DNA of 64,000 bases from Alphaproteobacteria bacterium (GTDB lineage Bacteria > Pseudomonadota > Alphaproteobacteria > UBA9219 > RFNS01). The position numbers and the translations under genes are program-made. The DNA is taken from the NCBI GenBank assembly GCA_037200005.1, contig JBBCGY010000001.1, positions 1,201,812-1,265,811 of the forward strand, read 5' to 3'. The stretch's first letter is position 1; each line of letters opens with the position of its first letter. Under the pieces are notes generated by a model. That model had not been told where the DNA came from. It was given only the letters and a program-made list of their open reading frames with translations, and ran no database searches. Below are positions 17,345 to 27,770 of the stretch, one piece after another.

Positions 17345-17870
17345 TCAACTGTGCGTTATGGCCGTCATGCCGCGCGGGCGCGCAAAAACGGTTTTCGTCA
17401 AGGTGTAGTTCGAGGCAAGCAGGTAATGCAGCGGCGACGAATACGTGTATGTGGCCTGCACGATGATCGTGCTGTCGCCGACATTCGGTATCACGACGCT
17501 GGCAAGCGCCGGGGCGCCGCTAATCGCCGTGGCGCCGCCGCATGTCGTATCCTGCCAATCCACCGTGGTGCTGGCGGTATAATGCGTGACGCTGGCCATC
17601 GCGGCCTTCAGGCTCGCGCCAGCGAGGGGCGCTATCGAAATCTTGCCCCCCATCGCAGAGGTTGGTCGCTATCGCGGTAGTGACCTGGGTTTGCTGGGCC
17701 GCCATATTGGCGATCGACTGCGCCGCGTTGCTGAGCTTCAGGCTGACATTCAGGTAATACGTCACCTCGAACAGCCCCATGAATAGAATAATCATGATCG
17801 GAAACACCAGCGCGAATTCCACGGCTGCGTTGCCGTTCTGATTTTGCATGAATGAGGACAGGCGTTTCAT
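17345..17870 (-). pseudogene. TadE-like minor pseudopilin, frameshifted at a G6 tract
   Basis: The N-terminal part has the TadE/TadF pattern: a short basic leader, then NGNAAVEFALVFPIMIILFM as the hydrophobic pseudopilin helix. The frame breaks at six G residues on the coding strand (17646-17651). Removing one G joins ATNLCDGG to KISIAPLAGASLKAAM and gives a 174-residue protein that ends in a C-terminal sheet region. The start ATG 17870 lies just after the restored stop of the upstream gene (17873). tadG follows 16 nt after its stop. Confidence 0.8.
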
Positions 17871-17872
17871 GG

Positions 17873-18353
17873 TCAAGGCTCGTTCTGAAAGGCCATGGTT
17901 GAAATCATCAATCTGCTGTTGTTCAGATATTTCGCCGCCCAGGGAATGATCGAAGGCCGGTTATACCCTACCTGCACGACGACGTTCTGGCCGCCGGTTC
18001 CGGGAAAAAAACATGCCATTGCTCGTCATGTTGCCCTGCGCATTGGTCTGGACGGTCGCGTTCATGGCGCTGAACGTATTGCCCGACTGCACGTAATATT
18101 GGACGTCGGCGCATGGGATCATGGCGCCGATCTCGGCGCAGACCGCAGTCTTGAAGGCCGTCCCCGTCGTCACCTGGCGGGTTTTGACGAACCGCGCCGC
18201 GTAGCGCGTGGCGTCGTCGAGCACGGACTGCGTGAACAAGATCAGGCTCATCTCGAAAAATATGCATACCACCGAGAAAAAAATCGGCGAGATCAGCGCG
18301 AACTCGATGGCGGATACGCCTCTGCATCCCCGTCCGCGCACTGACGGGCGCAT
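17873..18353 (-). pseudogene. TadE/TadF-like minor pseudopilin, frameshifted at a T7 tract
   Basis: The N-terminus has the pseudopilin pattern RGCRGVSAIEFALISPIFFS followed by a hydrophobic helix, then a periplasmic domain with cysteines (AVCAEIG, IPCADVQ). The frame breaks at seven T residues on the coding strand (18005-18011). Removing one T continues into PGTGGQNVVVQVGYN and ends with MAFQNEP, giving 159 residues. ATG 18353 is the likely start; an in-frame ATG at 18437 adds a poorly conserved extension. It is the first gene of the three-gene Tad group. The 290 bp before it hold no other gene I can support. Confidence 0.78.
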
Positions 18354-18645
18354 GATGCACAAGCCAAAAACGGACCGGCCCCCGGCTGCTGCCCCGGTCG
18401 CTGAATGCGCCGTTGAATATACCCGTGCCCCGACCATAATGACGCCGCTCTATTTGATGTCCAATATCAGACCATTATGGCGGGGTAAGTTTTAAGAAAC
18501 CCTAATAATTCCGTGGGTTTGAGAGTATCTTGGGGGTTCGGAAACCGGCCTCAGGACACCTCTTTTCGCGTCCGGAGGGGCTAAAAACAAGGCGGGAGCC
18601 TATGTTAGCGGGTAATGCTTCAGCGATATTTCGAAATTTGAACTA

Positions 18646-20169
18646 TTACAAGACGTTACCGGGCGGGATTTTTTCGACAATCGTCGGACGGTCTTCCGCC
18701 GAAACCGGACGCATGGTCGGGAAGGCAATGACTTCGCGGATGCTGTGCGCGTCGGTCAGCAGCATCACCATCCGGTCGATGCCGATGCCCAGTCCCCCCG
18801 TCGGCGGCATGCCGTATTCCAGCGCGATGACGAAATCCCGGTCCATCTGGTGAGCCTCGTCATTGCCGCCCTCGCGCGCCGCCATCTGCTCCTCGAACCG
18901 CGCATATTGCTCGAACGGGTCGTTGAGTTCAGTGAAGGCGTTTGCGACTTCCCAGCCGTTGATATAAGTCTCGAACCGCTCCGCGAGGCGCGGATTGGCG
19001 CGATGGGTTTTGGCGAGCGGCGAGATATCCTTCGGCAGATCGATGACATGGATAGGCTGGATCAATTTATCCTCGACGCGCGCGCCGAACGCGGCCTCGA
19101 CCGCCTGCCCCCAATTTGAGCCTGTCTTGACATCCGCGCCCAGCTTGCGCGCGGCGGCGACGGCTTCCTTGGCATCCGTGATCGCCATGAAATCGACGCC
19201 GGTATGCTCCTTGACCAGATCGGCCATGCTCTTGCGCGGCCATGGCGCGGCGAAATCGATTTCCTTGTCGCCGTAGCTCAGCTTGGTCTTGCCGTGAATT
19301 TCCTGCGCCGCCCCCGAGATAATGGCCTCGGTCAGCGTCATGATATCGTTGTAGTCGGCATAGGCCTGGTACAATTCGATCGTGGTGAATTCTGGATTAT
19401 GCCGCGTCGAAATCCCCTCGTTGCGGAAAATCCGCCCGATCTCGAACACGCCGTCGGCCAAATCGCCGATCAGCATGCGCTTCAAATGCAATTCGGTCGC
19501 GATCCGCAGATAAAGGCTGAGATCGAGCGTATTATGATGTGTCACGAAGGGCCGCGCCAGCGCGCCGCCCGCGATGGTTTGCAGGATCGGCGTCTCCAGT
19601 TCGACGAAGCCGCGATCATGCAGCATCGCGCGCATGAAATGAATGATCCGGGCGCGGTTGCGGAAAATCGTGCGGCTGGTTTCGTTGGCGATAAGGTCGG
19701 CCTCGCGCCCCCGATAGCGTTCTTCGGGATCGACCAGCCCATGCCGTTTTTCCGGCAAAGGCCGCAGCGATTTGCACAGCATTTTTATATCGTCGCTGTC
19801 GATGGTCAGCTCGCCGCGCGGCGTCCTGCGCACGATGCCGCCGATGCCGATAATGTCGCCGATATCGACCAGCTGCAGAAACCGCTGCTGCTCCGGCGTG
19901 ATTTCCTTGACGTTGGTATAGACCTGCACCTTGCCGGTCGGGTCGCGCAGATCGATGAACATGCCGCTGTTGCGGATCGACAGCACGCGGCCCGCGACCG
20001 TAACATGGTCGGCGGTTTTCTCGCCGGTGGGCAGTTCCTTATATTGCTCCTGCAGCGGCCCGGCCTTATGGCTTGGCCTGAACACATGCGGATAAAGCTC
20101 GACGCCCATATCCCGCAATTCGCGGTAATTATTGTATTTGGCCAATAAGGTTTCGGTGACTTCGGACAT
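18646..20169 (-). CDS. lysS: Lysyl-tRNA synthetase, class II
   Basis: LysS charges tRNA-Lys. The 507-residue protein is complete, with an N-terminal OB-fold anticodon-binding domain (VAGRVLSIRNSGMFIDLRD, about 55-160) and a class II catalytic core. Motif 2 is FRNEGISTRHNPEFT and motif 3 is GLGIGIDRMVMLLT. Many alphaproteobacteria carry the unrelated class I enzyme (LysK) instead, so the class II type is a useful taxonomic marker. No strong Shine-Dalgarno was seen. A hairpin-rich repeat (20258-20378) lies upstream. Confidence 0.96.
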   Translation of the reverse strand: MSEVTETLLAKYNNYRELRDMGVELYPHVFRPSHKAGPLQEQYKELPTGEKTADHVTVAGRVLSIRNSGMFIDLRDPTGKVQVYTNVKEITPEQQRFLQLVDIGDIIGIGGIVRRTPRGELTIDSDDIKMLCKSLRPLPEKRHGLVDPEERYRGREADLIANETSRTIFRNRARIIHFMRAMLHDRGFVELETPILQTIAGGALARPFVTHHNTLDLSLYLRIATELHLKRMLIGDLADGVFEIGRIFRNEGISTRHNPEFTTIELYQAYADYNDIMTLTEAIISGAAQEIHGKTKLSYGDKEIDFAAPWPRKSMADLVKEHTGVDFMAITDAKEAVAAARKLGADVKTGSNWGQAVEAAFGARVEDKLIQPIHVIDLPKDISPLAKTHRANPRLAERFETYINGWEVANAFTELNDPFEQYARFEEQMAAREGGNDEAHQMDRDFVIALEYGMPPTGGLGIGIDRMVMLLTDAHSIREVIAFPTMRPVSAEDRPTIVEKIPPGNVL

Positions 20170-20257
20170 GATGGGTTCCCAGAGTTGAAGGGGGAAGCTA
20201 TCGGGTTTCGATGATTTTTTGAAGTGTTTTTGGATGAAAAGATGATAGGTTCCAACA

Positions 20258-20378
20258 GAGCCGTCATTCCCGGCGGCTTTGCCCGCTTAAAAGCGGGCAA
20301 AGTTGAACGGGAATCCCGTTTTTTGTTTTTTAAACCAAACGGGATTCCCGCTCGCCGCTTCGCGGCGTCGGGAATGAC
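20258..20378. repeat. Hairpin-rich repeat, copy A
   Basis: The ends are GTCATTCCCG (20263-20272) and its inverse CGGGAATGAC (20369-20378). Inside are a perfect 12-bp stem (CTTTGCCCGCTT, 20277-20302), a central pair of CGGGAATCCCG and its complement, and a CGCCGC/GCGGCG hairpin. Its reverse complement aligns over its length with copy B at 22444-22594. It would fold into a cruciform with several arms. No coding frame is present. Confidence 0.85.
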
Positions 20379-20408
20379 ATAAACAGCAAACCAACTCCAC
20401 TTAACCGA

Positions 20409-22287
20409 ATGACCGGATTCCCCGCCCTCGACCAACTGCCGAACCGCCCCTTCTGCCTGATCCGGCGCGAAGGCGAGGATTTCGTATGGTGCTTCACGGG
20501 TGCCGTCGAACGGCTGGATTTGCTCGAACAGATCAAGCTGACTCCCAAGACCCGCGCCAAGGGCCAGGAAAATTACGCCTCGATCAATTTGCTGCCCTTT
20601 TCCCAGGTGCGGGAGCGGGGTTTCGCCGCGCATGGCGATAACGAGACGATCGCCAGCCTAGTCATCGATCACACCAGCCATATTCCCGCCACCGATATTA
20701 TCGCGCATTTTTCCGGCGAACCCGTCGCGCTCGCCGACAAGGGCGCGTTCGGCGAAAGCGACGCCGACTATGCCCGGCTGGTGCAAGATGTCATCGACGA
20801 AGACATCGGCAACGGCGAAGGCGCGAATTTCGTGATTTCCGCGCTGGTATCGCGCTCAAATCGCCGATTTCTCCGCGCGCAAGGCGCTTGCCGCCTTCGC
20901 CAATCTGCTGCGCGAAGAGCAAGGCACCTACTGGACGTTCATTTTTTACGACGGCGAATCTTTCCTGGTCGGCGCGACTCCCGAGCGGCATGTATCGCTG
21001 CACAATGGCTGGGTCAGGATGAATCCGATCAGCGGTACGCTGCGCAAAGCCGACATGAACCCCGAGCATCTTAAAGAACAGCTGCTCGCCTTCATCGCCG
21101 ACAAAAAAGAAACCTTCGAGCTGCTGATGGTGGTCGACGAGGAGCTGAAAATGATCGCCGATTTCTGCCCCAGCGGCGGACAGGTCATCGGCCCGCTGCT
21201 CAAGGAAATGGCGCATCTGGTGCATAGCGAATATCTGCTCGCCGGGCCGACGGATCGCGGCGTCATCGATCTGCTGCGCGGCAGCATGTTCGCCGCTACC
21301 GTAACCGGCAGCCCGGTCGAAAGCGCCTGCCGGATCATCAAGAAACGCGAGCCGGGATCACGCGGCTATTACGGCAGCGTGCTTGCGCTGATCGGCGAAG
21401 ACGCAGACGGCAAGCCGCTGCTGGACGCGCCTATTTTGATCCGCACGGCGCGGATCGACGGCGCGGGGAATATCGCCATCGGCGCGGGCACGACCATCGT
21501 CCATCATTCAAATCCCGCCGACGAAGTGAAGGAAACTCATGCCAAGGCGGCCGGCATCATGCGCGCCTTCGGCCTCGCCCCAGCCAAACCCGCGAAGAAA
21601 ATCGCGCTGAAAGACCTGATCGCGCGCGAGGAAATCCAGATCGCGCTCAACCTGCGAAACAAGGATCTGTCGCGCTTCTGGATCGACTATCAGAACGACG
21701 ATTTCACGCTCGATGCATCCCTCGCCGGAAAGACCGTGACCGTCATCGACAACGAAGACAGCTTCACCCATATGTTCGCGCATATCCTGCGGCGTCTGGG
21801 GATGGCGGTGAAAATCGTGAGCTTCCGGGACGCGGATTTGGCCCAAGAGCAGGCGGATTTGATTGTCATCGGCCCCGGCCCCGGCGATCCCAATAATATG
21901 GACGATCCCAAGATGCGCAAGGCGCGCGCCCTGATCGAAGCCTTGATGGCATCGAAACAGAAATTCCTGTGCGTCTGCCTGGGCCATCAAATTCTATGCG
22001 GCGTTCTCGGCCTGAAAGTCGCCAAGAAGCAGCCCGCCGCGTTCCAGGGCCGCCAGGACATCATCGATTATTTCGGGAAAAAACAGCGCGTCGGCTTTTA
22101 CAACACCTTCGTCGCGCATTACGAGAAACCCCTGCCGGGCATAGAGTTTTGCAGCGATCCCGAAAGCGGCGACATCCACGCCCTGCGCCACCGGCAATTC
22201 GGCGCGGTGCAGTTCCATCCGGAATCCATCCTCACGACCAATGGGCTGCAGATTATTCAGGATGAGATGGCAAGGCTGTTGTCGTAA
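20409..22287 (+). pseudogene. PhzE/TrpE(G)-type chorismate amidotransferase fusion with one frameshift
   Basis: The gene fuses a chorismate-binding synthase (TrpE-like) to a class-I glutamine amidotransferase (TrpG-like). Features include VGATPERHVSLHNGWVRMNP, MNPISGTLR, GSPVESACRIIKKREPGSRG, then VIDNEDSFTHMFAHIL, the nucleophile in CVCLGHQILCG and FHPES. The VGFYNTFVA segment resembles PhzE (2-amino-2-deoxyisochorismate synthase) more than ordinary TrpE; anthranilate synthesis is also possible. The frame breaks near 20841: dropping one G turns VISALVSRSN into VISRWYRAQIADFSARK and yields 625 residues, the normal length. As given, two pieces result (from 20409 and about 20841). No phenazine genes are adjacent. 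Confidence 0.82.
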
Positions 22288-22367
22288 GCCCCTGGCCCGA
22301 CGTGGGAAATTTCCCTTGCTTTTCTCCCCCGCTTCTGCTATTGACGATCCCAGGGGCCATTGCGCCC

Positions 22368-22425
22368 AAAACCCGCCGTCGCGTCGTAGCCCTAAAGGGG
22401 GCGAAGACGGACAGGCGGGTTTTTT
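22368..22425 (+). terminator. Terminator candidate after the PhzE-like gene
   Basis: AAAACCCGCC (22368-22377) pairs with GGCGGGTTTTTT (22414-22425), with a long, partly structured loop containing CGTC/GACG. It lies about 80 nt after the stop and ends in a T-run. The rest of 22288-22701 is copy B of the repeat and about 100 bp without a recognisable feature. Confidence 0.65.
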
Positions 22426-22443
22426 GTTGAACTCAAACAATAG

Positions 22444-22594
22444 GAGCCGTCATTCCCGACGCCCTGTCACACGCTTGCGGGTGACAGGGCGAGCGGGGAA
22501 TCCCGTTTGGTTTGATCGCATGAAAACAAGAAACGGGATTCCCGTTCGTCTTTGCCCGCTTTGAGGCGGTCAAAGTCGCCGGGAATGACGGCTC
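22444..22594. repeat. Hairpin-rich repeat, copy B
   Basis: The ends are a perfect 15-bp inverted repeat, GAGCCGTCATTCCCG / CGGGAATGACGGCTC. Inside are a perfect 10-bp stem (GCCCTGTCAC / GTGACAGGGC), the same central CGGGAATCCCG pair as copy A, and a third imperfect hairpin (CTTTGCCCGC / GGCGGTCAAAG). The stems differ in sequence and length from copy A but keep pairing. It lies in the opposite orientation to copy A, so the two flank the PhzE-like gene as inverted repeats. Confidence 0.85.
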
Positions 22595-22701
22595 TGCTTG
22601 AGGTTCCGTTCGTTGCGCATCGGAAAACAGCGCCAAACTCAACTTTTGAAAACGGGGAGTGAGAGTCGGCCTTTTTCGACGCTTTCCTGGCGCGCCTCGC
22701 T

Positions 22702-23457
22702 TTATGCCTTGGCCGCGGCCTCTGCCGTCGCCTTGCAAGACGCAACCGCGCGCAGGATATCGGAGCCGACCGCGATAAACTGAAAGCCGCGCCCGATTTC
22801 CTTTTCCAGCGCAGCGTCGGTGCCGATGAAAATACCGGAAATCATGTTCCGTTTTTTGGCGGAGGCCGCGACCAGCGTGATGGCGTTCTGAACTTCGGCG
22901 CTTCCGACCTGCCCGATCATGCCCATGCTGGCGGAGAGATCGTAAGGCCCCACGAACACGCCATCGACGCCGGGAACGCTCAAAATTTCATCCAGGTTCT
23001 TGACGGCGTCGGCATGCTCGATTTGCACGATGATGGATTTCTCGTCGTTATGGCTGGCGATAGCCTGTGCAAGATTTGCTCCATAGCCGGTCGAACGGCT
23101 CAGCCCGACGCTGCGGCTGCCGAGCGGCGCGTATTTCCCCGCCTCGACGATATGGCGGGCGGCGGCGGCGGAATTCACCTGCGGCACGATGATGCCGTTG
23201 CATCCGGTATCGAGCGCTTTTTTGACATACGCGGCCTCCGGCTCCTGGATGCGGATGAAAGACAGGCATGGCGGCCTGACCGCCTGGATCATCCGCTGCA
23301 CGTCTCCCACGGAAAATGCCGCGTGCTCCAGATCGAAAAACAGCCAGTCGAGTCCGGATGCGGACAGCGCTTCCACCTGTTCGCATGAATTGACGGAGAC
23401 GATGGTTCCTATCAGAACGCGGCGGCGCTCAAGGGCGTTTTGCAAGACATTTGACAT
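22702..23457 (-). CDS. HpcH/HpaI family aldolase
   Basis: The 251-residue protein is a class II (metal-dependent) pyruvate aldolase of the HpcH/HpaI family, which cleaves 2-keto-3-deoxy or 4-hydroxy-2-oxo acids to pyruvate and an aldehyde. Visible motifs are LDWLFFDLEHA (near the start), IIVPQVNSAAAARHIVEAGK, SRSTGYGANL, the metal-binding IVQIEHADAV and VDGVFVGPYDLSASMG. The true substrate cannot be told. ATG 23457 has AGGA nine bases upstream and fits the family start; the frame from 23499 is longer but unsupported. It is probably a single-gene unit. Confidence 0.88.
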   Translation of the reverse strand: MSNVLQNALERRRVLIGTIVSVNSCEQVEALSASGLDWLFFDLEHAAFSVGDVQRMIQAVRPPCLSFIRIQEPEAAYVKKALDTGCNGIIVPQVNSAAAARHIVEAGKYAPLGSRSVGLSRSTGYGANLAQAIASHNDEKSIIVQIEHADAVKNLDEILSVPGVDGVFVGPYDLSASMGMIGQVGSAEVQNAITLVAASAKKRNMISGIFIGTDAALEKEIGRGFQFIAVGSDILRAVASCKATAEAAAKA

Positions 23458-23525
23458 AAATGCGCTTCCTGGCACGAGTGAATGTCGTGCCATCAGCATA
23501 GACCTTTTTTTATTAAGAAAGCGCT

Positions 23526-24777
<1,252 letters not shown>

Positions 24778-25357
24778 ACGGTGCCAAGGGCTTGTGCCAT
24801 GAGATGCCAGGGCCGCCAGATGTTGTGGCGTGCCATAGCCAGCATTCCGCTCCCATCCATAAACCGGGTATTGCGCCGCCAGTTCCGCCATCATCCGGTC
24901 GCGCCGGACCTTGGCGATAATCGACGCGGCGGCAATCGAAAGGCTTTTGCCATCGCCGCCCACGACCGCTTGAGCGGGACAGGCGAGTTCCGGACAACGA
25001 TTGCCGTCGATCAATGCCATGGCCGGTTTCACCGGCAAAGCGGAAACCGCGCGCTGCATGGCCAGCATGGCGGCCCAGAGAATATTCATTTGATCGATTT
25101 CGGCAACGCTCGCCTCGGCGACGGCGTACGGACACAGGCCGATCAGGATATCATGCAAGGCTTGGCGTTTCGCCCCCGACAATTTCTTGCTGTCGTTGAT
25201 TTCATCGGCCAGTTCAGGCGGCAGGCCTTGGATCGGCATAATAACCGCCGCCGCCACGACCGGGCCGGCAAGCGGCCCGCGCCCCACTTCGTCCACGCCG
25301 CAGATGATTGCGCCATCCAGCAATCCGGCGGCGATTTCAAAGGATAGATCGGGCATG

Positions 25358-26107
25358 CTACGGCTTGTAGACGTATATGCGTTTGGTCATCGCCTTATCC
25401 TCGAAAAACTCGACGGACTCCAGTTTGGCGTCGATTTTTAAATCGGAAATCCGGCTGACTCTGCTGGTCTTGTCATACCATTTGTCGGCCAAGCTGTAAT
25501 CGATGGGTATTCTATCGATATAAACCAGCCGCAGATTGAATTTCGCCATGATCTGGCGATCGACGTTACCGTTTTGAGTCAAGCGGGCCAGCAAAGCGCT
25601 GGCGTCCGCCTCATCCATGACAAAGCCGGGAATATTGATCTGAGCATCGACCACCGCCTCGTAATTCATCGGCAGCATTTTAATGGTGGTGCCGCATACC
25701 GTTCTGGGCGCCTCGACTAGAAGAAAGGAGTTCACGCCCCTGATCCCTCCCTGCCCCAAAGCCAATCGGAATATTTTATTGTTGAAGTCATACCGATCCA
25801 GACTAATCAACCCCTTGGCATAAAAATTGGTCGGATAAGTCACCAATTCTTCCTTGATCTTGGCCCTCAAGCCATCACGAATTTTGTGCCACTTGAAATC
25901 ATCGCCGCCGAAGGTGGTGTATAAATCGCATTCGGCGATCTTGGCATAATCGTCGATAACCACATCCGTATCGAGGTCGAGAGCGCCGAAACGCAGCATC
26001 GCCTGGAGCATTCTGGGCAAGGTCGGCTCAAGAAATTCTCCCGCCGATGCGGCAAGCGGCCATGACAATGCCAAGACCATTATCATGACGCTTAAAATTT
26101 TCTTCAT
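25358..26107 (-). CDS. DUF4852-like secreted protein
   Basis: The protein of 249 residues has a clear Sec signal peptide ([20 protein letters not shown], cleavage after ASA). The mature part resembles DUF4852: [19 protein letters not shown], a [20 protein letters not shown] segment and [18 protein letters not shown]. This family assignment is from memory of the pattern and uncertain. ATG 26107 has GGGGAG eight bases upstream and overlaps the mutY stop (ATGA). It is odd to find a periplasmic protein inside a DNA-repair/methylation operon. Confidence 0.7.
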   Translation of the reverse strand: MKKILSVMIMVLALSWPLAASAGEFLEPTLPRMLQAMLRFGALDLDTDVVIDDYAKIAECDLYTTFGGDDFKWHKIRDGLRAKIKEELVTYPTNFYAKGLISLDRYDFNNKIFRLALGQGGIRGVNSFLLVEAPRTVCGTTIKMLPMNYEAVVDAQINIPGFVMDEADASALLARLTQNGNVDRQIMAKFNLRLVYIDRIPIDYSLADKWYDKTSRVSRISDLKIDAKLESVEFFEDKAMTKRIYVYKP

Positions 26108-27189
26108 CCTGCTTCTCCCCTCGCCTCGGCCCAAACGATTACTTTTTTCATGATGCTCGGCATGGCCAACCGCGCCATCTTCGTCCGGTCGGCCCACATG
26201 CCGTCAGCACCAGCCATCGCTCCCCGAGCGACCGCGACTTTAATATATAGATCGAAATGAGTAAAAGTATGACGAATTTCGCCAGGTAATAATCGCCAAT
26301 TCGCTCGACCGGGCGCGACACTCCGGACAGAAGCCAATTCAGGCATGGGCTGCTCGAGCCAGGGAGACGACGGTATTTCCATCATGCCGCCCAACAAGCC
26401 GTCAGGCGGACGCCGCCTGACCCAGACCCGCCCCTGCCGGTCCATGAGCCAAAACATGATGGCGCGCCGAACCGGTTTAACCTTTCTTTTACCTTGGACC
26501 GGGAAGCGATCCACCTCGCCCGCCGCATAAGCGCCGCAGGATTTCCGCCAGGGACAAGCTTGGCAGTTCGGATTGCGCGGCTTGCAGACAGTCGCGCCCA
26601 AATCCATCAACGCCTGGGCATAATCTCCATGGCGAGCGGACGGCAGCAATTCAGCGGCCTTGTTCCTGATCTCCGCCTTCATCTTTTGAATCGGCTGCGA
26701 AAGCCTATAGAGACGCGCCATGATCCGATCGACATTGCCATCGATCACGTTCGCGCGCTTGCCGAAAGCGATCGCCGCAATGGCCGCAGAGGTATAAGCG
26801 CCGATCCCCGGCAGACGGCGCAGCGCCGCTTCATCCGCGGGAAATTTTCCACCGTATTCGCTGACGACGATCCGGGCGCATTCATGGAGCAGCCGCGCGC
26901 GGCGGTAATAACCCAGCCCTGCCCAGGCGGTCATGACATCGTCGATATCCGCCGCCGCCAGATCATGAATGGACGGCCATCGGGCCGTGAATTCGCGGTA
27001 ATAACGGCCCACCGTCGGCACAGTCGTCTGCTGCAGCATGATCTCCGACAGCCAGACATGATATGGATCGGGCCTCTTTCCCGGCTTGGCCCGCCAGGGC
27101 AGGTCGCGGCGATGGCGGTCGTACCAGCGCAGCAGGCTCCTTGCGTCCGGAGCCGGGAGAAGAGAATTTTTGACTTTAGCTTTAGGCAT
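26104..27189 (-). CDS. mutY: A/G-specific adenine glycosylase MutY
   Basis: MutY removes adenine mispaired with 8-oxoguanine. The 361-residue protein has the N-terminal PYHVWLSEIMLQQTTVPTVG with the catalytic Glu, a helix-hairpin-helix LRRLPGIGAYTSAAI, the catalytic Asp in VIDGNVDRIMAR, a 4Fe-4S cluster motif (CKPRNPNCQACPWRKSC), and a C-terminal NUDIX-like domain that recognises 8-oxoG. ATG 27189 was chosen; GTG 27195 is possible. The start nearly touches the divergent dciA-like gene, so their promoters must overlap coding sequence. Confidence 0.95.
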   Translation of the reverse strand: MPKAKVKNSLLPAPDARSLLRWYDRHRRDLPWRAKPGKRPDPYHVWLSEIMLQQTTVPTVGRYYREFTARWPSIHDLAAADIDDVMTAWAGLGYYRRARLLHECARIVVSEYGGKFPADEAALRRLPGIGAYTSAAIAAIAFGKRANVIDGNVDRIMARLYRLSQPIQKMKAEIRNKAAELLPSARHGDYAQALMDLGATVCKPRNPNCQACPWRKSCGAYAAGEVDRFPVQGKRKVKPVRRAIMFWLMDRQGRVWVRRRPPDGLLGGMMEIPSSPWLEQPMPELASVRSVAPGRANWRLLPGEIRHTFTHFDLYIKVAVARGAMAGADGMWADRTKMARLAMPSIMKKVIVWAEARGEAG

Positions 27190-27205
27190 GATCACATTGG
27201 ACTTT

Positions 27206-27697
27206 ATGGTTTATATTCCTCGACCGCTCGCCACCCCCATTCATGCCATAGCCAAGCAGGCGCTTGGCAAGGACTGGCAGCTTTACGGCATTCTCCTGAC
27301 CCACTGGAGGGACATTGTCGGCGAGTCCTGGGCCGATATGGCGACTCCGGTCAAATTGAACTTTCCGACTATACCGCAAAACCAGGGGCAAAACGGAAAG
27401 CAACGCCTCCAAAACGGCGTCCTGACGATCCGGCTGCCCCGCGGCCTGGCGCTGGAAGCTCAATATCAGCATTCCAGGATTATCGACAGGATCAACAATT
27501 TTTTCGGCAGCGCGACCATTTCCCGCCTCATTTTCACTCATGCGACCGATCCGGCCCCCCTCGCCGCCTCGCCGCCAGCGCCCCTTTCCGCAGAAGCCAG
27601 GAAGAAAATCGCCGCCAAACTGGCCCCGGTTTCCGCGCCTGAAATCCGGGATGCGCTGCAAAATCTGGCGGAGAGCATGGAGAAATCTCGAGGATAA
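27206..27697 (+). CDS. DUF721/DciA-family protein
   Basis: DciA (DUF721) proteins load the replicative helicase DnaB in bacteria that lack DnaC. The 163-residue protein has the family core: a helical start, LTHWRDIVGESWADMATPVKL, then LTIRLPRGLALEAQYQHSRI and INNFFGSATISRLIF. The C-terminus is Pro/Ala-rich with an extra helix. The start is uncertain: ATG 27206 (GGA close by) or ATG 27188. It is divergent from mutY. Confidence 0.78.
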   Translation: MVYIPRPLATPIHAIAKQALGKDWQLYGILLTHWRDIVGESWADMATPVKLNFPTIPQNQGQNGKQRLQNGVLTIRLPRGLALEAQYQHSRIIDRINNFFGSATISRLIFTHATDPAPLAASPPAPLSAEARKKIAAKLAPVSAPEIRDALQNLAESMEKSRG

Positions 27698-27770
27698 ATT
27701 CTATATTCGGTTGAGTGCCTCCCCCGACTCGGATAAGCTCATAGAATCAGTGGCAAACGGGGCGTATGCG

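Noticed and set aside
20830-20850. Programmed frameshifting in the PhzE-like gene
   Set aside because: No slippery heptamer or downstream pseudoknot is evident at the break. A single extra G explains it more simply.
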